Assembly (NCBI RefSeq): GCF_044372965.1
Contig: NZ_JBILQX010000106.1
Coordinates: forward strand, 1 to 11,661
Direction of reading: 5' to 3'
DNA from: Elstera sp044372965
GTDB taxonomy: Bacteria > Pseudomonadota > Alphaproteobacteria > Elsterales > Elsteraceae
DNA: 11,661 bases
Below, piece by piece: positions 1 to 7,044 of this stretch (the first letter of the stretch is position 1; each line of letters begins with the position of its first letter). Made by a program: the position numbers and the translations under genes. The notes beneath the pieces were generated by a model. That model ran no database searches and was not told the origin of the DNA. It was given only the letters and a program-made list of their open reading frames with translations.

Positions 1-446
1 GCCCAGCCGTCCACCGACAGCGAATTGACCCGACGCAGGGGGAAATCCGCCCCGGCCTTATGCAGCTTGCCCAACGCCTCACCCAACTCCGCCGTATGCC
101 CCGGCAAAATCCGGCGCGGCCAGACCCCTGCCAAGAAGCTGACCATCGCGGCGGGGCGGTCGCGCAAGGTGCGCAAGCGCTGGCCGGTTTCAGTGGTCAG
201 CGGGATCGGGCAGGAGAGGCCGCGCGCGGCGAGATGGTCCATCAGTCCGATGAAGAACGGCAGATCGTCCGGGTTCACGCGCTTTTCATAGAGGGTGAGG
301 ATATAGCGGCCCTCGGTGGTATTGATGAGGAAGTTGGAATTCTCCACCCCCTCGGCGATACCCATATAGGACGTAACCTCGCCGATGCCGTAATCGGCCA
401 CAAAGGCGCGCAATTCTTCATCGGGAATATCGGTGTAAACAGCCAT
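1..446 (-). CDS. thrB: Homoserine kinase, type II (ThrB), C-terminus outside window
   Basis: Phosphorylates L-homoserine with ATP in the cytoplasm, the step before threonine synthase. 148 codons plus two bases are visible from an ATG at 446; the family is usually about 320 residues, so a bit under half is present. This is the kinase type with an aminoglycoside-phosphotransferase fold rather than the GHMP fold of E. coli ThrB. The N-terminus MAVYTDIPDEEL, the glycine-rich turn GIAEGVENSNF (29-39) and the presumed ATP-binding lysine in LTLYEKRV (K55) match alphaproteobacterial ThrB. The catalytic loop would lie in the missing half. GGGA lies about 10 bases before the ATG. The start is 5 bp after the ispH stop, so the two are probably co-transcribed. 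The family call is from recognition; activity is inferred. Confidence 0.9.
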   Translation of the reverse strand, partial: MAVYTDIPDEELRAFVADYGIGEVTSYMGIAEGVENSNFLINTTEGRYILTLYEKRVNPDDLPFFIGLMDHLAARGLSCPIPLTTETGQRLRTLRDRPAAMVSFLAGVWPRRILPGHTAELGEALGKLHKAGADFPLRRVNSLSVDGW

Positions 447-451
447 TCGGA

Positions 452-1402
452 TTATCCCGCCAGCGCCTTGGGCAGTTTGAAGGTTACGGTTTCCTCGGTG
501 ACGCGAATCTCGCGGATCGTCACACTCCGGTGCTGGCGCGCGGCGGCGATGACCTCATCGACCAGCACTTCCGGGGCCGACGCGCCCGCCGAGAGCCCGA
601 GGGTGTGAATATCGGCAAAAGCCGCCCAATCGATCTCGCTCGCCCGCTGGATCAGCCCCGCACGGGGGCAACCCGAGCGTTCCGCCACTTCCACCAGCCG
701 CCGCGAGTTGGAGGAATTGGGCGCGCCGATCACCAGCAGCGCCTCGCTTTGTTCGGCAATCGCCTTCACCGCTTCCTGCCGATTGGTCGTGGCATAGCAG
801 ATATCGCCCTTGCGCGGGCCTTGCAGCGCGGGGAAGCGCGCTTCCAGCGCCACCACAATATCCTTGGTATCATCGACCGACAGGGTAGTTTGCGTGATAT
901 AGGCGATCTTGGCGGGATCGGGCACCGCAACGCGTTCGGCCTGGGCCAAATCCTCGACCAGCGTGACCGAGCCCGGCGGCAGTTGGCCCATCGTGCCGAT
1001 CACCTCCGGGTGGCCCTTATGGCCGATCAGCAGAATATGCAACCCCGCCTCATGGTGCCGTTCGGCTTCAAGATGGACTTTTGAGACGAGCGGGCAGGTG
1101 GCATCGAGATAGATCATCTGCCGCCGCTCGGCTTCTGCCGGAATCGCTTTGGGCACGCCGTGGGCCGAAAAAATCACGGGCCGATCATCGGGCACCTGAT
1201 CCAACTCCTTCACAAAGACCGCGCCCTGGGCCTCCAGGCTTTCGACGACGAAGCGGTTATGGACGATCTCATGGCGCACATAGACCGGCGCGCCGAACTT
1301 CCGCAGCGCCTGTTCGACAATCTGAATCGCCCGGTCCACCCCGGCGCAAAAACCGCGCGGGCCAGCAAGTAACACCGTCAGCGGCGGAAGAGACTCTGTC
1401 AT
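452..1402 (-). CDS. ispH: 4-hydroxy-3-methylbut-2-enyl diphosphate reductase IspH (LytB)
   Basis: Last enzyme of the non-mevalonate (MEP) pathway. It reductively dehydroxylates HMBPP to IPP and DMAPP with a [4Fe-4S] cluster in the cytoplasm. The 316-residue length is normal. The three cluster cysteines are C19 (GPRGFCAGV), C103 (DATCPLV) and C202 (CYATTNRQ). Substrate-pocket motifs are present: H48 in VHNRFVV, H81 in FSAHGV, H131 with E133 in HPEV, the SSNS stretch at 230-233, and SAGASAPE at 271-278. The ATG at 1402 has AAGGA 8 bases upstream, which fixes the start. It is the first gene of a short minus-strand unit with thrB and is divergent from the lipoprotein gene, with 139 bp between them. 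Confidence 0.97.
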   Translation of the reverse strand: MTESLPPLTVLLAGPRGFCAGVDRAIQIVEQALRKFGAPVYVRHEIVHNRFVVESLEAQGAVFVKELDQVPDDRPVIFSAHGVPKAIPAEAERRQMIYLDATCPLVSKVHLEAERHHEAGLHILLIGHKGHPEVIGTMGQLPPGSVTLVEDLAQAERVAVPDPAKIAYITQTTLSVDDTKDIVVALEARFPALQGPRKGDICYATTNRQEAVKAIAEQSEALLVIGAPNSSNSRRLVEVAERSGCPRAGLIQRASEIDWAAFADIHTLGLSAGASAPEVLVDEVIAAARQHRSVTIREIRVTEETVTFKLPKALAG

Positions 1403-1541
1403 CGCACCTATCCTTCAAAGCCGCTGCACCCTAAATCGCTTTACCTTGCAAGGACAAGCCTAACCCCCACTCGCCGCAGTAGGAAGCGGGCGCGCGGGCT
1501 GCTATGTAAGAGGCCTTGGTTTCGAAAAGGGGTTTACGAGC
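1403..1541. promoter_or_regulatory. Divergent intergenic region, ispH / lipoprotein operon
   Basis: This 139-bp gap separates two divergent starts, so it must hold promoters for both directions. It has a 10-bp perfect palindrome CCTTGCAAGG at 1444-1453. A poor -35-like TTGTCC with a GATTTA-like -10 could serve ispH. A TATGTA hexamer near 1503 could be a -10 for the plus-strand genes, but no good -35 stands before it. Promoter function follows from position; the exact boxes are not established. Confidence 0.4.
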
Positions 1542-2087
1542 ATGGGTGCGGTTTCGACGGCGGTTCGGTTGGGGGCTCTTGGCCTAGGGCTTATGCTTGC
1601 TGCGTGCAGCAGCCCGGCGACCACATCCACCGTGCCACCCTGCCCGCGCGTGGGCATTCTGGCCGATGCCGCCCGCATGACGGTTTTCCGCGATGGGCCG
1701 GGCCGCGACATTACCGACGTGCAATCGCTCTCCCAAATCGGGGGCTTCTCCGGCTCCTGCTATTACACCGATAAGCAGCGCACGGTGATGGTCGATCTGC
1801 GCATCGAAGTAACCTCCGAACGCGGGGCTGCCGCCAACGGGCCGCGCGGTGCCGATCTGCCCTATTTCGTCAGCATTCTGAATAAGAACCGCGACATCAT
1901 CGCCCAGCAAGATTTTACCTTGCGTGCCGACTACCCGGTCAACAGCGTCCGCGTCGGCCTGTTCGACGAAATCGAACAGCGAATTCCCCTGAAAGAGGGG
2001 GAGTATGGCGATGCCTACGAGGTGCTGATCGGCTTCCGCCTCACGCCGGACCAGTTGGAATGGAACCGGCAGAACCGCCGCCGCTAA
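1542..2087 (+). CDS. Small lipoprotein, unknown function
   Basis: A 181-residue exported lipoprotein with no function I can name. Residues 1-21 form a short signal peptide with one arginine and a hydrophobic core, ending in the lipobox L19-A20-A21-C22. Serine at +2 favours the outer membrane. Two further cysteines, C34 (PPCPRVGIL) and C73 (GSCYYTD), could form a disulfide. The rest looks like a soluble beta-rich domain with a charged C-terminus ending in NRRR. It resembles uncharacterised lipoproteins of Rhodospirillales, but this rests on recognition only. AAGGGG lies 9 bases before the ATG. Its last 28 bases overlap the following ferredoxin gene, so the two are likely translated in a coupled way. 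Confidence 0.8.
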   Translation: MGAVSTAVRLGALGLGLMLAACSSPATTSTVPPCPRVGILADAARMTVFRDGPGRDITDVQSLSQIGGFSGSCYYTDKQRTVMVDLRIEVTSERGAAANGPRGADLPYFVSILNKNRDIIAQQDFTLRADYPVNSVRVGLFDEIEQRIPLKEGEYGDAYEVLIGFRLTPDQLEWNRQNRRR

Positions 2088-2356
2088 GGCTGCTCGTCTG
2101 CGTAAACCGGCGTTTCGGACGGGACCGCCCATCCTGCGCCGCGCGCGGATCGGAGAAGCTCCTTAAGGCGCTAGTGCCGATGCTGGCCGCCCTCGACCCG
2201 CCGATTGCCGCTTTCCCCGCGCCGTGCCAGGGACGGTGTAGCCGGGGGCCGGTGGTCCGAGCGATGCCGACGGGAAGTCTGTTTTTGGACGTTCATCCGT
2301 CCGATAGCTCTGTGATACTCAATCACTTCATTGCAGGAGGGCGCGATGATAGCTGA
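2060..2356 (+). CDS. Thioredoxin-like [2Fe-2S] ferredoxin, small
   Basis: A 98-residue protein with the four-cysteine pattern of thioredoxin-fold [2Fe-2S] ferredoxins: C14 (LLVCVNRR), C26 (PSCAARGSE), C56 and C60 (CQGRCSRGP). The spacing C-x11-C-x29-C-x3-C is close to that of the Clostridium pasteurianum-type ferredoxin. The cysteine pattern and the SCAARGSE and GRCxRGP motifs argue against a chance open frame. It probably carries electrons in the cytoplasm; the partner is unknown. The ATG at 2060 lies inside the lipoprotein gene (28-bp overlap) with only GGA touching it, so translation is probably coupled. No later good start precedes C14. The 3' end overlaps the next gene by 11 bp and contains that gene's ribosome binding site. 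Confidence 0.75.
   Translation: MEPAEPPPLRLLVCVNRRFGRDRPSCAARGSEKLLKALVPMLAALDPPIAAFPAPCQGRCSRGPVVRAMPTGSLFLDVHPSDSSVILNHFIAGGRDDS
2335..2340 (+). promoter_or_regulatory. Strong Shine-Dalgarno AGGAGG for the membrane protein gene
   Basis: A full AGGAGG lies 5 bases before the ATG at 2346, inside the last codons of the ferredoxin gene. It decides the start of the membrane protein at 2346 rather than the in-frame TTG at 2331. Confidence 0.8.
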
Positions 2357-2777
2357 CGCCGGTTTTTGGCTCGTCCTTGCCGCGATACTGAGTGCCATTG
2401 CGGGGCTCTTACATGGGGCGATTATTATCGGTGGCCCTGCCTGGTATCGCTTCTTCGGCGCTGGCGAGAAAATGGCGCGCGCGGCAGAAGCGGGACGCCC
2501 GTATCCTGCCCTCATCACGCTTGCCATTATGGCGGTCTTGCTAACCTGGAGCGCCTATGCCCTCAGCGCGGCCAGACTGATCCCCGAGCTTCCTTTTTTA
2601 TCGTTCGCCCTGAGTGCGATTACCGCGATCTACCTTGTGCGCGGCCTCGCCCTTATTCCGCTCTGGCTTTCAAAACGCGCCGCGACGACCCAGTTCGAGA
2701 TTTGGAGTTCCGTCATTTGCCTAGGTTATGGCGTCGTTCATGCCGTTGCCCTCACTAAAGTTTGGCCGACGCTCTAA
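2346..2777 (+). CDS. Four-helix integral membrane protein, unknown function
   Basis: A 143-residue protein with four predicted transmembrane helices at about 7-28, 54-75, 82-107 and 119-137. The loop after helix 1 holds a conserved-looking motif, IGGPAWYRFFGAGE (27-41), followed by the charged stretch KMARAAEAGRP. I recognise the general type, a small uncharacterised proteobacterial membrane protein, but no function. The start is fixed by AGGAGG at 2335-2340. It is third in a plus-strand unit with the lipoprotein and ferredoxin, joined by overlaps of 28 and 11 bp. A link to electron transfer is only a guess from the neighbour. Its TAA shares bases 2775-2776 with the parB stop on the other strand. 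Confidence 0.8.
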   Translation: MIADAGFWLVLAAILSAIAGLLHGAIIIGGPAWYRFFGAGEKMARAAEAGRPYPALITLAIMAVLLTWSAYALSAARLIPELPFLSFALSAITAIYLVRGLALIPLWLSKRAATTQFEIWSSVICLGYGVVHAVALTKVWPTL

Positions 2778-3685
2778 CGAATCCGCTGCAGCAGATCGTC
2801 GAGTTGCTCCAACGACGCATAATGCAGCACCAACTGCCCACTTTCGCCCTGCATCAGAATCTCCACCGGCACGCCGAGCTTATTGGCGAGATCGGCTTCC
2901 AGCGCCAGCGTGTCCGGGTCTTTCACGCCGCCCACTGCCGCTTTCGGGCGGCGGGCTTTCGGCGCGGGCGGGGCGAAGATCGGCTGGCCATCGCGGGCGC
3001 GCTGGGCCATTTGCTCCACGGCGCGAACCGAAAGCTTCTTGGCGATGATCTGCTCGGCGGCTTCCTCGGGGTTCGGCAGCGTGAGCAACGCGCGGGCGTG
3101 CCCGGCTGAGAGCGCGCCGCTTTCCACCAACTCGCGCACGGCTTCCGGCAGGTTCAGCAGGCGCAGCATATTGGCGATATGGCTGCGGCTTTTACCAAGG
3201 TGATTGGCCAGCACTTCCTGCGTATGGCCGAACTCATCCATCAGGCGGCGGTAGCCTTCGGCTTCTTCCAGCGGCGTGAGGTCTTGCCGCTGGATGTTTT
3301 CCAGCAGCGAGACTTCCAGCGCCTGCCGGTCGGTCATATCGCGGATGACGACCGGGACTTCGTGAAGCTGGACCGCCTGGGCCGCGCGCCAACGCCGCTC
3401 CCCCGCAACGATTTCGTATTTGTTATCGCCGAGCGGGCGGACGATTAGGGGTTGGACGACCCCCTGTTGCCGCACCGAGGCGATAAGCTGTTCCATCGCC
3501 TCCGCCTCGAACCGGCGACGCGGCTGATAGCGGCCCGGCGTGAGGTAGGAGATGGGAAGCGTGCGCGGGAGCGGCGGCGTGCCGCCCGTCGATTCTACCG
3601 CCGCTTGATCGGGCTCATCGTCGCCAAAAATCGCCGAGAGCCCCTTGCCCAAACGTCGGGGCTTCTTTGCCTTATCGTCGATCAT
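2774..3685 (-). CDS. parB: Chromosome-partitioning protein ParB (CTPase, parS-binding)
   Basis: Binds parS, spreads as a CTP-dependent clamp and drives origin segregation with ParA. From the ATG at 3685 it has 303 residues. In order: basic N-terminus with RLGKGLSAIFGD (11-22), the usual ParA-contact and ATPase-stimulating segment; ParB N-domain with the CTP-binding GERRWRAA box (95-102) and ENIQRQDLTPLEEA (129-142); helix-turn-helix around HTQEVLANHLGKSRSHIANMLR (154-175); a proline/lysine-rich linker (about 233-255); and a C-terminal dimerisation domain (256-303). I chose 3685 because its ATG overlaps the parA stop as ATGA. An in-frame ATG at 3697 would add four residues and cannot be excluded, since neither start has a strong Shine-Dalgarno. 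It is last in the mnmG-rsmG-parA-parB unit. Confidence 0.95.
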   Translation of the reverse strand: MIDDKAKKPRRLGKGLSAIFGDDEPDQAAVESTGGTPPLPRTLPISYLTPGRYQPRRRFEAEAMEQLIASVRQQGVVQPLIVRPLGDNKYEIVAGERRWRAAQAVQLHEVPVVIRDMTDRQALEVSLLENIQRQDLTPLEEAEGYRRLMDEFGHTQEVLANHLGKSRSHIANMLRLLNLPEAVRELVESGALSAGHARALLTLPNPEEAAEQIIAKKLSVRAVEQMAQRARDGQPIFAPPAPKARRPKAAVGGVKDPDTLALEADLANKLGVPVEILMQGESGQLVLHYASLEQLDDLLQRIR

Positions 3686-4500
3686 GCCGCGACCCATTCC
3701 GTTTCTTGCTTCAACACTTCGCGCGCCAAATCCAGATAGGCGCGGCTGCCGGGGGACTTGAGATCATAGATCAACACGGGCTTACCGTGGCTGGGGGCTT
3801 CCGACACGCGCACATTGCGCGGAATCACCGCGTCATAGACCAGCTTGCCCATATGCTCGCGCACGTCGGAAGCCACAAGGTCCGACAGGTTATTGCGCTT
3901 ATCGTACATGGTCAGCACGATGCCCTGAATGGTGAGGTCGGGGTTGAAGCTCTTCTTCACCCGCTCCACCGTGCGCAGCAGATGGCCCAAACCTTCCAGC
4001 GCATAAAACTCGCATTGCAACGGCACCAAGACGGCATCGGCGGCGACCAACGCGTTCAGCGTTAGCAGGCCCAACGAGGGCGGGCAGTCGATGAGGATAT
4101 AATCATAGGGCAGCGGCTGCTTTTCCAGCGCGTCGCGCAAGCGATACTCGCGCTCGTCCTGATCGATCAACTCGAACTCCGCCCCGGCCAGATCGACGGA
4201 GGAGGTGACGAGCGACAGGCCCGGCACTTCCGTGCCCACGGCGGCATCGGTGATCGATGCGCCATCGGTCAGCACCTGATAGGCCCCAACCGAGCGGTAG
4301 CGCCGATCAATCCCGAAGCCTGTCGACGCATTGCCCTGCGGGTCGAGGTCCAACACCAGCACGCGCTTTTCACAGGCGGCGAGCGCGGTCGCAAGGTTCA
4401 CCGCCGTCGTGGTTTTGCCGACGCCGCCCTTTTGATTGGCGACCGCGATCACCCGGCCTAACGGGGCGGCGGGGGCGGCCGAAGCGGATTCAGGAGACAT
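3682..4500 (-). CDS. parA: Chromosome-partitioning ATPase ParA (Soj)
   Basis: A nucleoid-binding ATPase whose ParB-stimulated hydrolysis moves parS-ParB complexes apart. 272 residues, normal for chromosomal ParA. The deviant Walker A motif is QKGGVGKTT (23-31), with signature lysine K24 and P-loop K29. Next come LVLDLDPQGNAS (48-59), Walker B-type YILIDCPPSLG (134-144) and PRNVRVSEAPSHGKP (227-241), which are hallmarks of Soj-type ParA. The ATG at 4500 is preferred because AAGGA lies 8 bases upstream; an in-frame ATG at 4509 would place that same sequence directly on the start codon. It overlaps the 3' end of rsmG by 11 bp and parB by 4 bp, so parA and parB should be co-translated. Confidence 0.96.
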   Translation of the reverse strand: MSPESASAAPAAPLGRVIAVANQKGGVGKTTTAVNLATALAACEKRVLVLDLDPQGNASTGFGIDRRYRSVGAYQVLTDGASITDAAVGTEVPGLSLVTSSVDLAGAEFELIDQDEREYRLRDALEKQPLPYDYILIDCPPSLGLLTLNALVAADAVLVPLQCEFYALEGLGHLLRTVERVKKSFNPDLTIQGIVLTMYDKRNNLSDLVASDVREHMGKLVYDAVIPRNVRVSEAPSHGKPVLIYDLKSPGSRAYLDLAREVLKQETEWVAA

Positions 4501-5107
4501 TCTCAACATCCTTGATCGATAAGATCATGGCCGACGGGTGGGTGCGGCTCGGCGTGGTCGCCAGCGTAAAACGGTAGCGCGGCTGGGCCGCGTCCACTTC
4601 ATTCTGCCAGGATTCACCCTTGAGGAACAATCCCTGCCAGCCGCCTGCGTCCACGGGACGCCCCACGTGATTAGCATAGGTCAGCAAATCGGCGAGCGGG
4701 GCGAGCGCGCGGGCCGTGACAAGATCGGCCTCCAGGGAGGGCAGGGCCTCCAGGCGCTTCGTATGAACCGTCACCGGCGCGTCGGTGAGGCGGGCGGCTT
4801 CGCGCAGAAAGGTGCACTTGCGACTATCGCTTTCGATCAGGTGCGTTTCGATCCCCGTGAGGATCGCCAGCACCAAACCGGGAAAACCGCCGCCGCTGCC
4901 CATATCGGCAATCCGGGTGGTACCGGGCGGCACCAACGGGAGAAGCTGGGCCGAATCCTCAAAATGCCGAACCCAGAGGTCCGCCACCGTGGAGGGCGCG
5001 ATTAGGTTGATGCGCGGCTGCCACTTGCGCAGCAGCTCGGCATAGGTGTCGAGTCGGGCGCGTGTTTCACGTGAAACATCGCTGAGGATTGCCGGGCTTT
5101 GGGTCAC
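4490..5107 (-). CDS. rsmG: 16S rRNA (guanine527-N7)-methyltransferase RsmG (GidB)
   Basis: Methylates N7 of G527 of 16S rRNA using S-adenosylmethionine; in many bacteria its loss gives low-level streptomycin resistance. 205 residues, the usual length. Family motifs are KWQPRINLIAPST (28-40), RHFEDSAQLL (47-56), the SAM-binding loop ADMGSGGGFPG (67-77), IESDSRKCTFLRE (91-103) and TARALAPLADLL (131-142). The start is a GTG at 5107 that overlaps the mnmG stop as GTGA, so the gene is translationally coupled to mnmG. Codons 10-15 (DVSRET) carry a perfect parS site, so this stretch is both coding and centromere. Confidence 0.96.
   Translation of the reverse strand: MTQSPAILSDVSRETRARLDTYAELLRKWQPRINLIAPSTVADLWVRHFEDSAQLLPLVPPGTTRIADMGSGGGFPGLVLAILTGIETHLIESDSRKCTFLREAARLTDAPVTVHTKRLEALPSLEADLVTARALAPLADLLTYANHVGRPVDAGGWQGLFLKGESWQNEVDAAQPRYRFTLATTPSRTHPSAMILSIKDVENVS
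4509..4513 (-). promoter_or_regulatory. Shine-Dalgarno AAGGA that fixes the parA start
   Basis: On the minus strand AAGGA sits 8 bases before the ATG at 4500, inside the last codons of rsmG. Its spacing suits 4500 and not the ATG at 4509, which it overlaps. Confidence 0.7.
5063..5078. other. parS: parS centromere site (perfect 16-bp consensus)
   Basis: TGTTTCACGTGAAACA is a perfect palindrome and matches the bacterial parS consensus at all 16 positions. It lies at the start of rsmG, about 560 bp upstream of parA in the operon, and encodes V-S-R-E-T plus the last base of the preceding Asp codon. ParB should load here. A parS within or near gidB/parAB is known in several bacteria. Because the site is symmetrical, no strand is assigned. 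Confidence 0.95.
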
Positions 5108-6981
5108 GCGGCAACCGGCTTTTGCTTCACGTGCCGCAGCAGGGCAATCACCGCCGCCGGGGTGACGCCGGGAACCCGCGCCGCCGCCCCAAGGGTTTCG
5201 GGCTTTGCCGCGATCAGCTTCTGCCGCACTTCCGCCGACAGGCTGCCGACCTTGGTGTAATCCAGATCCAGCGGCAGGCTCAGCGCCTCATCCTTGCGGA
5301 AGGCGCGAATATCGGCCTCCTGCCGCTCCAGATACCCCGCATAGCCCGCGTCGATCACCAGTTGCTCCACCACATCGGCGCGCAAATCGGCAAGCTCGGG
5401 CCAAATCGCTGTGAGCCGGTCGATGGTAACGTCGGGGAAGCGCAGCAGATCGAGCGCGGTGCGCGCCACCCCGTCTTGGGTGATGGTCATGCCGCGTTTC
5501 GCCAGCTCGGTCGGCGTCATCTTCAGGCCAGTGGCGAGCGTGCGGGCCGACAGCAGCGCGGTCTCTTTCTCGCCGTAGACGCGGGCACGTTCAGAGCCGA
5601 CAACGCCAACGGCGGTGCCGAGATTGGTCAGGCGCTGGTCGGCATTATCGGCGCGCAAGGACAGCCGGTACTCGGCCCGGCTGGTGAACATGCGGTAGGG
5701 CTCAGACGTGCCGCGCGTGGTGAGATCGTCGATCATCACGCCGATATAGGCTTGGCTGCGGTCCAGGGTGAAATCGGCTTCCCCGCCGCCTGCCCGGAGG
5801 GCCGCATTGAGCCCGGCAATCAAGCCTTGCGCGGCGGCTTCCTCGTACCCCGTGGTGCCATTGATCTGGCCCGCGAAGAACAGGCCGGTGACACGCTTGG
5901 TTTCCAGCGTCGCCCGCAGCTCGCGCGGATCGACGTAATCATATTCAATGGCATAGCCGGGGCGGATAATGACCGTCTTCTCAAGCCCCGGAATCGAGGC
6001 GATCACCAGCCGCTGCACATCCTCCGGCAGCGAGGTCGAAATGCCGTTCGGGTAGACGGTCGGATCGTCCAAACCTTCCGGCTCCAGGAAAATCTGATGC
6101 GCCGTGCGGTCGGCAAAGCGCACCACCTTATCCTCAATCGACGGGCAGTAGCGCGGGCCGGTGCTGGCGATCTGGCCGCTATACATCGGGGCGCGGTGCA
6201 GGTTTTCGCGGATAATGCGATGGGTGTCTTCGGTCGTATAGGTGATGCCACACTCGACCTGCGGCGTCATGATCCGATCCGTGAGGTACGAGAAGGGCGG
6301 CGGGGGCGTGTCGCCCTTCTGGCTCTCAAGGGCGGCCCAATCGATGGTGCGCCCATCGAGCCGCGCCGGGGTGCCGGTCTTCAGCCGCCCCAAGGCGAAT
6401 CCGCGCGACAACAGCGCTTCCGACAGACCCAGCGCCGGGGGCTCGCCAACGCGGCCCGCCGGGATCTGGGTTTCGCCGATATGGATGAGCCCGTTTAGGA
6501 AGGTGCCCGTGGTTAGCACGACCGCGCCGGTGGCAATCTCGGTCCCATCGGCCAGCGCCACGCCGCGAATGCGCTCATCCACGCCGGGGGTGCCGGTGAA
6601 GCGCAGATCAACCGCCGCGCCTTCTTGAATGGTCAAGTTCGGCGTTTCGGCGAGCAGGTCTTGCACGGCGGCCGCATAGAGTTTGCGGTCGGCCTGGGCG
6701 CGGGGGCCGCGCACGGCGGGGCCTTTCGACTGGTTGAGGATGCGGAACTGAATCCCGCCCCGGTCGATGGCGCGCGCCATGATCCCATCAAGCGCGTCGA
6801 TCTCGCGCACCAGATGGCCTTTGCCCAAGCCGCCAATGGCGGGGTTGCACGACATCGCGCCCACCGTGTCTTTCCGGTGGGTGAGCAACAGGGTGCGCGC
6901 ACCCATTCGGGCCGCAGACGCGGCGGCTTCCGTACCGGCGTGCCCACCGCCCACGACAATGACATCAAATTTCTGCATCAT
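5104..6981 (-). CDS. mnmG: tRNA uridine-5-carboxymethylaminomethyl modification enzyme MnmG (GidA)
   Basis: FAD-dependent partner of MnmE that installs the cmnm5/nm5 group on wobble U34 of certain tRNAs. 625 residues from the ATG at 6981. Features: dinucleotide fold DVIVVGGGHAGTE (6-18); SCNPAIGGLGKGHLVREID (44-62) with C45; second conserved cysteine C279 in signature one, GPRYCPSIEDK (275-285); signature two, AGQINGTTGYEEAAAQG (370-386); YIGVMIDDLTTRGTSEPYRM (412-431); and a helical C-terminal domain for MnmE and tRNA contact. The 6981 start has AAGG 8 bases upstream and gives the usual short N-terminus. A TTG at 7017 would add 12 atypical residues. It is the first gene of the minus-strand operon and is divergent from fabI with 63 bp between. 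Confidence 0.96.
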   Translation of the reverse strand: MMQKFDVIVVGGGHAGTEAAASAARMGARTLLLTHRKDTVGAMSCNPAIGGLGKGHLVREIDALDGIMARAIDRGGIQFRILNQSKGPAVRGPRAQADRKLYAAAVQDLLAETPNLTIQEGAAVDLRFTGTPGVDERIRGVALADGTEIATGAVVLTTGTFLNGLIHIGETQIPAGRVGEPPALGLSEALLSRGFALGRLKTGTPARLDGRTIDWAALESQKGDTPPPPFSYLTDRIMTPQVECGITYTTEDTHRIIRENLHRAPMYSGQIASTGPRYCPSIEDKVVRFADRTAHQIFLEPEGLDDPTVYPNGISTSLPEDVQRLVIASIPGLEKTVIIRPGYAIEYDYVDPRELRATLETKRVTGLFFAGQINGTTGYEEAAAQGLIAGLNAALRAGGGEADFTLDRSQAYIGVMIDDLTTRGTSEPYRMFTSRAEYRLSLRADNADQRLTNLGTAVGVVGSERARVYGEKETALLSARTLATGLKMTPTELAKRGMTITQDGVARTALDLLRFPDVTIDRLTAIWPELADLRADVVEQLVIDAGYAGYLERQEADIRAFRKDEALSLPLDLDYTKVGSLSAEVRQKLIAAKPETLGAAARVPGVTPAAVIALLRHVKQKPVAA

Positions 6982-6989
6982 GGCGCGGA

Positions 6990-6993
6990 CCTT
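6990..6993 (-). promoter_or_regulatory. Shine-Dalgarno AAGG favouring the mnmG ATG at 6981
   Basis: On the minus strand AAGG stands 8 bases before the ATG at 6981. With the standard MnmG N-terminus this supports 6981 over the upstream TTG at 7017. Confidence 0.5.
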
Positions 6994-7044
6994 ACGCAAA
7001 ACCACGGGTTCCGGCAAGAGACGGACCCCTTAGGGAGCCCTGCA

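Noticed and set aside
530..1084. Long plus-strand open frames antisense to ispH
   Set aside because: Their sequences are rich in Arg, Gly, His and Gln and have no recognisable motif, as expected of shadow frames in GC-rich DNA. The opposite strand carries a complete ispH.
2088..2345. Reading 2088-2345 as a 258-bp non-coding spacer or RNA gene
   Set aside because: The stretch is covered by the ferredoxin frame 2060-2356 with correctly spaced cysteines. No tRNA or other RNA fold was seen.
5089..6498. 469-codon plus-strand open frame antisense to mnmG
   Set aside because: It is unusually long but has a composition typical of an antisense shadow (many Gly, Arg, Gln) and no domain. mnmG on the other strand has all family signatures.
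6625..7044. N-terminal extension of the FabI open frame upstream to 6625
   Set aside because: The extra stretch is antisense to mnmG and has no FabI similarity. The ATG at 7045 has AGGGAG 7 bases upstream and gives the normal family N-terminus.
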